Assembly (NCBI GenBank): GCA_017550775.1
Contig: JAFZOA010000455.1
Span: forward strand, 1 to 6,591
Direction: 5' to 3'
Length of the DNA: 6,591 nucleotides
Source: Ruminiclostridium sp.
Lineage (GTDB): Bacteria > Bacillota_A > Clostridia > Oscillospirales > Ruminococcaceae
The position numbers and the translations under genes are program-made. Below, piece by piece: positions 1 through 5,916 of the stretch. Position 1 is the first letter of the stretch, and each line of letters starts with the position of its first letter. The notes under the pieces were generated by a model, which did no database searches, was not told where the DNA came from, and saw nothing but the letters and a program-made list of their open reading frames with translations.

Positions 1-36
1 AAAAATGTGAAAAAAAAGTGAAATATACAATAATCA

Positions 37-65
37 TTGCTTTTTTATCTGATTTATGATATACT
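37..65 (+). promoter_or_regulatory. Sigma-A promoter of the XRE-cupin operon
   Basis: A -35 element TTGCTT (37-42) and a -10 element TATACT (60-65) are separated by 17 bp. TGA directly before the -10 (57-59) gives an extended -10 (TGn). The A-rich stretch at 1-33 could act as an UP element. Transcription would start near 72, leaving a leader of about 60 nt. The same design (TTGC-T, 17 bp, TGA before the -10) is seen at rpsT in this window. No other good promoter was found before 3249, so this one probably drives all four genes. Confidence 0.75.
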
Positions 66-76
66 TTAGCAGTGCC

Positions 77-91
77 GCACATTCCATGTGC
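77..91. promoter_or_regulatory. Perfect inverted repeat, candidate operator for autoregulation
   Basis: GCACAT-TCC-ATGTGC is a perfect 6-bp inverted repeat with a 3-bp centre. It lies about +6 to +20 from the predicted start of transcription, directly upstream of a gene for a helix-turn-helix regulator. The size fits a dimeric XRE-family regulator. That this protein binds it is an inference. It could instead fold as a small hairpin in the mRNA leader, but there is no U-tract to make it a terminator. Confidence 0.5.
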
Positions 92-131
92 AGCAGACAT
101 ACGGATCATTTCATAACAAGGAGGAAAATGT

Positions 132-686
132 ATGAAGTATGACATCAAAGAGGTGTCCTCGCGACTCAGAGCCACGAGAGAATCCCTCGAAATCTCAACA
201 AAGGATATGGCGGCTTCCGCACGAATTACGGAGCAGGAATACATTGCGTACGAAAACGGCGAAAAAGACCTTTCCCTGTCTGTGCTCAATGCCTGCGCAG
301 AAGCTATGGGTATCGAGATGATCGAGCTTCTTACCGGCTCCTCCCCTACCCTTGCGACATACTCGCTCGTGAGAAAGGGCGAGGGACTTCCTATAGAAAG
401 ACGTATCGGCTTTACCTATCAGCACATGGCTTACCTCTTCAAGAACAAGAAGATCGAGCCTATCATGGTACACGCGCCCTACGAACCCGACCTCAGCAAG
501 CCTATCGCGATGTCCGTACATGAGGGACAGGAAATGAACTTCATCGTCAAGGGCAAAATGAAGTTCGTCATCAACAACAATACAGAGATACTCAATGAGG
601 GCGACTGCATATACTTCAACAGCTCAAACCCTCACGGAATGATAGCGCTCGAAGGAGACTGCGACTTTCTCGCAATACTGATCTGA
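132..686 (+). CDS. XRE-family transcriptional regulator with C-terminal cupin domain
   Basis: This 184-aa cytoplasmic protein has an N-terminal XRE/Cro-type helix-turn-helix (about residues 6-65) and a C-terminal single cupin barrel (about 75-184). The HTH signature includes the segment around TEQEYIAYENGEKDLSLSVL, the usual second and recognition helices. The cupin shows motif-1-like H130 and E134 followed by G141, and motif 2 as GDCIYFNSSNPHGM with H168. This two-domain layout is the standard one for regulators that bind DNA with the N-terminus and a small ligand with the cupin; the ligand cannot be read here. The start is ATG 132, preceded by AAGGAGG at 118-124. It is the first gene of a run that includes an acyl-CoA synthetase, so it probably controls that gene and itself, possibly through the dyad at 77-91. 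Domain calls are firm; target and ligand are inferred. Confidence 0.9.
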   Translation: MKYDIKEVSSRLRATRESLEISTKDMAASARITEQEYIAYENGEKDLSLSVLNACAEAMGIEMIELLTGSSPTLATYSLVRKGEGLPIERRIGFTYQHMAYLFKNKKIEPIMVHAPYEPDLSKPIAMSVHEGQEMNFIVKGKMKFVINNNTEILNEGDCIYFNSSNPHGMIALEGDCDFLAILI

Positions 687-700
687 ATTCCTGACATAAT

Positions 701-706
701 GGGGGA
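701..706 (+). promoter_or_regulatory. Shine-Dalgarno that favours start 711 over 699
   Basis: GGGGGA, four bases before ATG 711, can pair with the anti-SD through one G-U wobble. The in-frame ATG at 699 has no purine-rich sequence upstream (the preceding bases are pyrimidine-containing CCTGACATA). The start at 711 is therefore preferred, although the site is weaker than those of the neighbouring genes. Confidence 0.5.
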
Positions 707-710
707 CGGC

Positions 711-1493
711 ATGAGAGATTATATTGACCGGATGCGCAAAAAAAGGCGAAAAAAAATTCTGGTACTTTTTGTCTTAGGGTCTATATGCACTTTTTTGATC
801 ACATCTCTTATCATTATCTTAGGTTTCAAAAGAAGCATTGAAGGAAAAGGTCTTTTCTTCTGTCTTATGACTATACTAATTGACCTTGCTTTTTTCCGCA
901 CTCTCTTTACCGCTCCGATAACAATATTCAGATCCGATATCAGAAAGCTCGGCGATCCGGACAGAATAACGGAAATGCTTGACGGGGAACCTCGCGTCAG
1001 ACTCGGGGAGTTTGAGATGATATATGGTATCGATCACATCGCGATACTCTCGGAAGACATCTGCCGCGTGTTTGAAACATCAAGGATAGAGGCAGTCTCA
1101 CCGGTAAACACAACGCGCGGAGAAGAGATACAGATATACCTTAAGAATAAACTCAGACCTGTTTCCGTAGTTTTCATGAGCAGCGCTGACAGAAACGGGT
1201 TCTGCGCCGAACTTGCATCAAGATACTTCATTGAAGACAACAACATATTCTTTGACAGAGACAGAGTTTTCACTATAATTTTCCTCGGCTCGGCTCCGTT
1301 CACTCTTGTGGTATGTTATATCATTGCTCAGCTTTTCGCTTACGGTACGCTAACACCTACCGAATTACTCACGGGACTGCTCGCCGCGGTTTATCTTCCG
1401 GTACTGATATGGCTCGCCGATCGTTTTTCAAGAACGGACAAAACGAAATACGAGGAAAACAAACTCAAAAAATCACAAAAACACAAAAAATAA
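711..1493 (+). CDS. Hypothetical four-helix membrane protein
   Basis: I do not recognise this 260-aa protein (264 aa if the ATG at 699 is used). A very basic N-terminus (MRKKRRKK) is followed by two hydrophobic helices, about residues 16-38 and 47-70. A soluble segment of about 110 residues comes next, then two more helices near 186-210 and 217-238, and a lysine-rich tail (KKSQKHKK). The positive-inside rule puts both ends and the middle domain in the cytoplasm. The middle domain alternates short beta-like stretches and ends in a likely helix (ADRNGFCAELASRYF), loosely reminiscent of bacterial PH-like membrane proteins; that is a guess. It starts 24 bp after the regulator gene and ends 38 bp before the synthetase start, so it is probably co-transcribed. 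The first 120 bases (721-840) are 33% G+C by hand count, against 58% in a sample of the synthetase gene (1681-1740), hinting at a different origin. Confidence 0.75.
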   Translation: MRDYIDRMRKKRRKKILVLFVLGSICTFLITSLIIILGFKRSIEGKGLFFCLMTILIDLAFFRTLFTAPITIFRSDIRKLGDPDRITEMLDGEPRVRLGEFEMIYGIDHIAILSEDICRVFETSRIEAVSPVNTTRGEEIQIYLKNKLRPVSVVFMSSADRNGFCAELASRYFIEDNNIFFDRDRVFTIIFLGSAPFTLVVCYIIAQLFAYGTLTPTELLTGLLAAVYLPVLIWLADRFSRTDKTKYEENKLKKSQKHKK

Positions 1494-1513
1494 AGATCAT
1501 GTACGATCAGCAG

Positions 1514-1519
1514 AAAGGA
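1514..1519 (+). promoter_or_regulatory. Shine-Dalgarno that favours start 1532 for the synthetase
   Basis: AAAGGA lies 12 bp before ATG 1532, somewhat farther than usual. The alternative in-frame ATG at 1499 has only A-rich sequence before it and would add 11 residues. The reading frame is open much further upstream (to 1313), but that part overlaps the membrane-protein gene and has no family resemblance, so it is not taken as coding. Confidence 0.55.
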
Positions 1520-1531
1520 CATACTATCAAA

Positions 1532-3196
1532 ATGGAACAGGTAAAAGACTACTATAAACGGTTCGTGAAGGAAGGCTATGACGAGAACGGCATACTCAAC
1601 AAGTTCGAGATCACCGCGCCGGACAACTATAACTTCGGCTACGACATCATCGACAAGTTCGGTGAGATCGACCCCGACAGACCCGCGCTCCTTCACGTTG
1701 ACCTCCAGGAGAACGTCACCCGCTTCTCGTATAAGCAGCTTTCCGAGCTCTCCACACAGGCGGCTAACCTCTTCGCCTCAAAGGGCATAAAGAAGGGCGA
1801 CAAGGTGATGCTCGTACTCAAGCGCAACTATCAGTTCTGGTATGCGATCATCGGACTTATCAAGCTCGGCGCGGTAGTTATTCCTGCGACTCATCTGCTT
1901 ACCACCCATGACTTTACCTACCGCTTCAAGAGTGCCGGTGTAAAGGGAGTTGTTGCTACCGGTCATAACCCCGACATAGAAAAGTACATCGACGAGGCTG
2001 AAGAGGAGCTCGGCATAAAGCTCGAAAAATTCATAGCGAACGGCGAGCGCGAGGGCTGGACAAACTTCGACGAGGAAATAAAGAACCAGCCGACCACTAT
2101 GGAGCGCGTCCCGACACTCAGCACCGAGATGATGCTGATATACTTCTCTTCCGGCACCTCCGGCTATCCGAAAATGGCATCGCACTGTCACAAATATGCA
2201 CTCTGGCACATTCAGACCGCGCTCTGGCAGAACGTTCAGCCGGACGGGCTCCACCTTACGATCTCCGACACAGGCTGGGGTAAGGCTGCATGGGGCAAGC
2301 TCTACGGACAGATGTCGCTCGGTGCCTGCGTATTCGTGTACGACTTCGACCGCTTTGTACCCGCCGACGTTCTCCGCATCATCCAGGACTTCAGGATCAC
2401 CTCGCTTTGCGCGCCGCCCACCATGTACCGCTTCTTCATCAAAGAAGGCCTCAAGGATTACGACCTTTCAAACCTTAAATACAGCTGTATTGCCGGTGAA
2501 GCTCTCAACCCCGAGGTATTCAACCGCTGGCTCGAATTTACCGGGCTCAAGCTCATGGAGGCGTTCGGTCAGACCGAAACTACCGCCGTGCTCGCAAACC
2601 TTCCCGGGATGACCCCCAAGCCCGGCTCAATGGGCAAGCCTACCCCGCTCTATAACGTTGATCTCGTGGACGACAACGGCAATACAGTTCCTGTCGGTGA
2701 GACCGGAGAGATCGTGGTAAAGGGCGAGCCCGGAACGGAAGGACTTTTCCTCAGTTACTACAGAGACGAGGAGAAGACCAAGGCTGCATGGCACGACGGG
2801 CTTTACCACACCGGAGATACCGCGTGGCGCGACGAGGACGGCTACTACTGGTATGTCGGAAGAAACGACGATATCATCAAATCGAGCGGCTACCGTATAG
2901 GTCCGTTCGAGATAGAGAGCGTGCTTATTCAGCACCCGTCAGTGCTGGAATGCGCGGTGACCGGCGCTCCCGACCCGAACGGTGTGCGCGGCATACTCGT
3001 AAAGGCTACGATAGTGCTCGCAAAGGGATATACCGCAAGTGACGAGCTTGCAAAGGAGCTTCAGACTTACGTCAAGAAGAACACCGCGCCGTACAAATAT
3101 CCGCGTCTCATAGAGTTCGTAGACGAGCTCCCCAAAACGATAAGCGGCAAGATAAAGCACAACACGATCAGAGAGAACGACAGCAAAAAATCGTAA
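1532..3196 (+). CDS. AMP-forming acyl-CoA synthetase (acetyl/medium-chain type)
   Basis: This 554-aa cytoplasmic enzyme of the ANL superfamily activates a carboxylic acid with ATP to an acyl-adenylate and transfers it to CoA. All core motifs are present. The phosphate-binding loop is YFSSGTSGYPK (204-214), GQTET is at 346-350, and YHTGD, with the ribose-binding Asp, is at 425-429. The hinge/A8 region GYRIGPFEIE is at 453-462, and the C-terminal PKTISGKIK carries the adenylation lysine K540. Length is normal for the family. The segment DTGWGKAAWGKLYGQ (about 248-262) is typical of the medium-chain/ACSM-like branch, which includes archaeal enzymes acting on branched short acids, rather than of 650-aa acetyl-CoA synthetases. 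The substrate cannot be read; short or branched fatty acids or aryl acids are plausible. The gene lies in a run with an XRE-cupin regulator and a GNAT. Family assignment is firm; substrate is inferred. Confidence 0.93.
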   Translation: MEQVKDYYKRFVKEGYDENGILNKFEITAPDNYNFGYDIIDKFGEIDPDRPALLHVDLQENVTRFSYKQLSELSTQAANLFASKGIKKGDKVMLVLKRNYQFWYAIIGLIKLGAVVIPATHLLTTHDFTYRFKSAGVKGVVATGHNPDIEKYIDEAEEELGIKLEKFIANGEREGWTNFDEEIKNQPTTMERVPTLSTEMMLIYFSSGTSGYPKMASHCHKYALWHIQTALWQNVQPDGLHLTISDTGWGKAAWGKLYGQMSLGACVFVYDFDRFVPADVLRIIQDFRITSLCAPPTMYRFFIKEGLKDYDLSNLKYSCIAGEALNPEVFNRWLEFTGLKLMEAFGQTETTAVLANLPGMTPKPGSMGKPTPLYNVDLVDDNGNTVPVGETGEIVVKGEPGTEGLFLSYYRDEEKTKAAWHDGLYHTGDTAWRDEDGYYWYVGRNDDIIKSSGYRIGPFEIESVLIQHPSVLECAVTGAPDPNGVRGILVKATIVLAKGYTASDELAKELQTYVKKNTAPYKYPRLIEFVDELPKTISGKIKHNTIRENDSKKS

Positions 3197-3248
3197 ATAA
3201 CCGGTAATTATATCGGATAAAACACTGAAATACAAAGGAGGAATCACT

Positions 3249-3650
3249 ATGATCAGATTTGCAACAACAGAAGACATTGATATCCTTGACAAGAACGACA
3301 AGAATATCGACAGACAGGAGCTCCTTAACCTCATCGGGCTGAAACGTGTGTATATAATGGAGGAAGACGGCAAATTCATCGGCTGGCTCAGATACAACCT
3401 GTTCTGGGACAACACTCCGTTCATGAACATGATATGCCTGAACGACGACAGCCGCGGAAAGGGCTTCGGACGCAAGTTCGTTGACTTCTGGGAGGACGAG
3501 ATGCGTAAGCTCGGCTACAAGCAAGTTCTTACCAGCACTGCTTCGGACGAGTTCGCACAGCATTTCTACATCAAGCTCGGATATAGCTCAATAGGCGGTT
3601 TTCTCCCGGTAGGTCAGCCGTTTGAGATCATTCTTTCCAAGAACCTCTGA
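3249..3650 (+). CDS. GNAT-family N-acetyltransferase
   Basis: This 133-aa single-domain GNAT fold protein probably transfers an acetyl group from acetyl-CoA to an amine; the acceptor is unknown. Motif A is clear: R69-GK-G72-F-G74 (the R-x-x-G-x-G/A pyrophosphate loop) precedes the helix KFVDFWEDEMRKLGY. Motif B follows as the strand and helix around TSTASDEFAQHFYIKLGY (95-112), ending in the common YxxxGY-like pattern. The start is ATG 3249 after a strong AAGGAGG at 3235-3241. The gene begins 52 bp after the synthetase stop with no visible terminator or clear promoter between, so co-transcription is likely. AcuA/Pat-type GNATs acetylate the catalytic lysine of AMP-forming acyl-CoA synthetases, so a regulatory partnership is possible, but this protein is smaller than AcuA and may act on something else. 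Confidence 0.88.
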   Translation: MIRFATTEDIDILDKNDKNIDRQELLNLIGLKRVYIMEEDGKFIGWLRYNLFWDNTPFMNMICLNDDSRGKGFGRKFVDFWEDEMRKLGYKQVLTSTASDEFAQHFYIKLGYSSIGGFLPVGQPFEIILSKNL

Positions 3651-3661
3651 TACATCTCCCG

Positions 3662-4927
3662 TCACCTTACCCTGTCAAGAAAGTACCTTGGCATACCGGC
3701 AAAGACTTGTACGGCTTCCGGCTCGCTCTCATCACGGGCAAGCATTGCGGCGAGCGACCGTCCGATAAGCTCTCCGCTGTATGTCGCCTGCTCTATGGAG
3801 TTTCCGTGTGATCCGACCTCGATCAGCAGCGCTCCGGGTGAGACCTGTTGATTGTACTGACAGTACTGAAACAGTATCGGGCGGGTTAGCGTCGGAAACA
3901 GGCTTTCCATGCTTTGCTGGAGCTCAGATGCAAACCTCAGATTATCAAAGAACCCCGGGACTCCGTATGTCCCGTCGTCTGCCGCGCAGATCAGCATGAC
4001 CTGCGCGGCTTTTTTGCCGTCGATCATGGTCACTGCACTTACTCTGGAGCCGTCGCTGTATTCGATCGCGTCCCGGTGTATGTCGAGCACGATCTTTATC
4101 GACGGGTAACGCTCCATTTCGGTAAGAGTAGTTCCGAGACTTCGGGAATATGCTCCGCTGTACACCGCGTCATGGACTGTGCAGTCGTGTATGACCGATA
4201 TCCCCGCTTCCGCGAGCTGCTCGGCTATCGCATCCCCGACTGCCACAACGCTGTAATCGGGGTCGAACGACCGGCTTGTGTAGCGTTCATCATACCAATC
4301 CTTTGTGTACGGCTCGTAGCTTTCGGTGGTGTGGGTATGTATTATAAGCACCTGAGGCTCGTCCGAGAACAGCGTCACTCCCGTTACGGAGTCCTTCCCA
4401 AGCTCATATCTTACAGTCTCGTCGGGAATGTCGGTACAGTTGCGAAGCTGTCCGCCGCCCGGAAGATCGGTGTACTCCGGACCGTTTGCCTTGCCGAAGG
4501 TCTCCTCGTAAATATGCCCGCTATGGAGAGTGAACAGCGTGAGATCTTCGGTCTCGTCGCTCAGATTTACAGTTGTCAGGTATTTCCCGGGAAAGTCTGA
4601 CGTTGATTCCACAGTCTCGGTGTTCACATTCTCCGCAACCGTAACATTTTCTGTCACAAATTTCGGATCATCCTGTTCCTGCGTGCTCACTTCCGGAACA
4701 AGCTGTTCGCTTTCTGCTTTATGGCTGATTTCCAGAAGCACCGGTTCGTCTTCGTTCATATTCTCAATGCCACAGTACCGAAGTTCATAATCTTCATCAG
4801 AGCCTATCGTACCGTACATTCCCATTAATGACGGTAACATAACTGCCCCGAACCCACAGGCAGTTATCAGCAGCGGAACAGCAGCTTTCATAAGCCTGCG
4901 CCTTACAGAAGTCCGTATTACCAGCAT
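3662..4927 (-). CDS. spoIIP: Stage II sporulation protein P (peptidoglycan amidase/endopeptidase)
   Basis: SpoIIP is the mother-cell peptidoglycan hydrolase that works with SpoIID and SpoIIM during engulfment. The 421-aa protein has a basic N-terminus and one membrane-spanning helix (about residues 15-37). A variable acidic, Thr/Glu-rich linker (about 43-120) follows, and then the catalytic domain (about 190-400). Likely zinc ligands and catalytic residues are in IIHTHTTESY (H197, H199, E202), LDIHRD (H284) and LIEVGSHGNS (E370), the three hallmark blocks of the family. Start ATG 4927 is preceded on the minus strand by AAAGGA at 9 nt spacing; two nearby upstream ATGs are out of frame. It follows gpr by 85 bp, as in Bacillus, and has its own sigma-E-like promoter in that gap. 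Its stop lies 11 bp from the stop of the converging GNAT gene. Confidence 0.93.
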   Translation of the reverse strand: MLVIRTSVRRRLMKAAVPLLITACGFGAVMLPSLMGMYGTIGSDEDYELRYCGIENMNEDEPVLLEISHKAESEQLVPEVSTQEQDDPKFVTENVTVAENVNTETVESTSDFPGKYLTTVNLSDETEDLTLFTLHSGHIYEETFGKANGPEYTDLPGGGQLRNCTDIPDETVRYELGKDSVTGVTLFSDEPQVLIIHTHTTESYEPYTKDWYDERYTSRSFDPDYSVVAVGDAIAEQLAEAGISVIHDCTVHDAVYSGAYSRSLGTTLTEMERYPSIKIVLDIHRDAIEYSDGSRVSAVTMIDGKKAAQVMLICAADDGTYGVPGFFDNLRFASELQQSMESLFPTLTRPILFQYCQYNQQVSPGALLIEVGSHGNSIEQATYSGELIGRSLAAMLARDESEPEAVQVFAGMPRYFLDRVR

Positions 4928-4964
4928 TTTTCATCATCCTTTACCCGTGTACTTTTCTCATAAC

Positions 4965-4993
4965 ATTGTATTCGGGTATGTCCGGGATTATTA
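4965..4993 (-). promoter_or_regulatory. Sigma-E-like promoter of spoIIP
   Basis: Read on the minus strand, the -35 TAATAAT (4993-4987) and the -10 AATACAAT (4972-4965) are 14 bp apart. The Bacillus sigma-E consensus is about KMATATT, 14-15 bp, CATACAMT, so 13 of 15 positions agree at the correct spacing. Transcription would begin near 4958, about 30 bases before the start codon. Expression of spoIIP in the mother cell under sigma-E is established in B. subtilis; applying it here is an inference from the motif. Confidence 0.65.
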
Positions 4994-5012
4994 CTGCGCG
5001 TTGGTAAGATTA

Positions 5013-5807
5013 TTATAATAGTATAAGCTCTCTCAGTTCCTCTCCGCTCAGCGAAGGGTTCAGCGCTCCACTCACCGCTTCTCCTATCGTTCTCGAAAGA
5101 GCTGCGACCGAAACGTCTATACTGCGAGGAGTTACCATAAGGCCATGCCCGTTGACATCACCTACAATGCTGTCAAGATCGGTCACTGTCGGCACACCCA
5201 CCGCTATAACCGGCACTCCCACAGTTTCGAGATCGAGCGCCTTCCGGTCATTCCCGACACCGCTTCCAGGTGCTATACCGGTATCGGTGATCTGAATTGT
5301 CGTGCATAGGCGCTCAATACCGGAACAAGCGAGACTGTCGATCGCAACAACGAAGTTTGCATGAACATGACGAACTATGCATGAAACCCGGCTGCTGCTT
5401 TCGAGACCGGTCTTTCCTGTTACACCGGCTTCAAGAACATATACCCGACGCATACCGAGCTCCGTAAAGTCATTGTTCGCGGACAGATGTGCGGTTGCCG
5501 GGATATGTGCGAGCGCCTTGACACCGAGACTGTCCGAGCAGATGTTCCCGTTGCCGAGTCCGACTACCAACGCATCTCCCGGCAGGAACAGTTCCCCGAG
5601 CAGAGCGGTAAGACATCGCTTCACATCTCCCTCACCGGTAAACACGGTCAGATACCTACCTTTTCTCAGCCCGTGCTTGGCCGAGATACAGTTATCTACC
5701 GTGATGTCGGTGTACCTTGTCCCGAACAGGATTTTTTCGCTTACAGCGCCTTGTAATGTCGTGTCACGGAGCAGTGCGCTTTCATAAATAAGATCGGTTC
5801 TTTTCAT
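5013..5807 (-). CDS. gpr: Germination protease Gpr (SASP-specific endoprotease)
   Basis: Gpr is made in the forespore as a zymogen and degrades the small acid-soluble spore proteins (SASPs) at germination. Family blocks are evident in this 264-aa protein: PGDALVVGLGN (76-86), SDSLG (91-95), the segment around VVAIDSLACSGIERL, and TTIQITDTGIAPGSGVGN (169-186), followed by GVPVIAVGVPTVTD. D92 and D156 appear to correspond to the two essential acidic residues reported for the Bacillus megaterium enzyme (64 residues apart here, 66 there). The protein is clearly shorter than Bacillus Gpr (about 370 aa), with only a few residues before the RTDL segment and a short C-terminus. The start ATG 5807 has AAGGTG (5818-5813, minus strand) 5 nt upstream. 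It lies between divergent rpsT and downstream spoIIP, the same order as in B. subtilis, and carries a sigma-G-like promoter. Confidence 0.93.
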   Translation of the reverse strand: MKRTDLIYESALLRDTTLQGAVSEKILFGTRYTDITVDNCISAKHGLRKGRYLTVFTGEGDVKRCLTALLGELFLPGDALVVGLGNGNICSDSLGVKALAHIPATAHLSANNDFTELGMRRVYVLEAGVTGKTGLESSSRVSCIVRHVHANFVVAIDSLACSGIERLCTTIQITDTGIAPGSGVGNDRKALDLETVGVPVIAVGVPTVTDLDSIVGDVNGHGLMVTPRSIDVSVAALSRTIGEAVSGALNPSLSGEELRELILL

Positions 5808-5843
5808 TATTTCACCTTTTTTAAAATTTTTTTGAAAAAACTA

Positions 5844-5872
5844 TTGCATTTTCCGAAAAGCTGTGATATAAT
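5844..5872 (+). promoter_or_regulatory. Sigma-A promoter of rpsT
   Basis: TTGCAT (5844-5849) and TATAAT (5867-5872) are separated by 17 bp. TGA immediately before the -10 (5864-5866) makes it an extended -10 promoter. The start of transcription would be near 5879, giving a leader of about 38 nt. Strong vegetative expression is expected for a ribosomal protein gene. Confidence 0.85.
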
Positions 5873-5898
5873 ATGATGTATTGTAAATTACACTATGT
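5869..5898 (-). promoter_or_regulatory. Sigma-G-like forespore promoter of gpr
   Basis: On the minus strand, ACATA (5898-5894) and CATATTA (5875-5869) are 18 bp apart. Bacillus sigma-G promoters are about GHATR, 18 bp, CATWHTA. The -10 fits completely and the -35 differs only in its first base. Transcription would start near 5862, about 55 bases before the gpr start codon. The -10 overlaps the -10 of the opposing rpsT promoter. Forespore expression of gpr under sigma-G is established in B. subtilis. Confidence 0.6.
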
Positions 5899-5900
5899 TT

Positions 5901-5909
5901 AAGGAGGTG
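5901..5909 (+). promoter_or_regulatory. Strong Shine-Dalgarno supporting the GTG start of rpsT
   Basis: AAGGAGGTG is nearly a full complement of the 16S rRNA 3' end and lies 7 nt before GTG 5917. There is no ATG near the expected N-terminus, and the sequence after the GTG gives the canonical S20 start PNIKSAKKR, so the GTG start is secure. Confidence 0.9.
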
Positions 5910-5916
5910 CAAAAAA

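Noticed and set aside
1313..1531. N-terminal extension of the synthetase from 1313
   Set aside because: It overlaps the membrane-protein gene, lacks a ribosome-binding site, and would add 73 residues with no family counterpart; the start at 1532 gives a normal-length enzyme.
1778..2254. 158-codon open frame on the - strand inside the synthetase
   Set aside because: Antisense shadow of a conserved enzyme domain without a start signal.
3197..3234. Possible promoter or hairpin between synthetase and GNAT
   Set aside because: CCGG and ATCGG look like a dyad but pair over only 3 bp, and no -35/-10 pair with acceptable spacing was found.
2939..3475. 178-codon open frame on the - strand
   Set aside because: It covers the end of the synthetase, the intergenic gap and half of the GNAT gene, both of which are firmly identified on the other strand; the translation is low in recognisable content.
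3914..4600. 228-codon open frame on the + strand opposite spoIIP
   Set aside because: It lies fully inside the well-supported spoIIP gene, has no convincing ribosome-binding site, and the translation shows no domain; it is a shadow of the spoIIP codon pattern.
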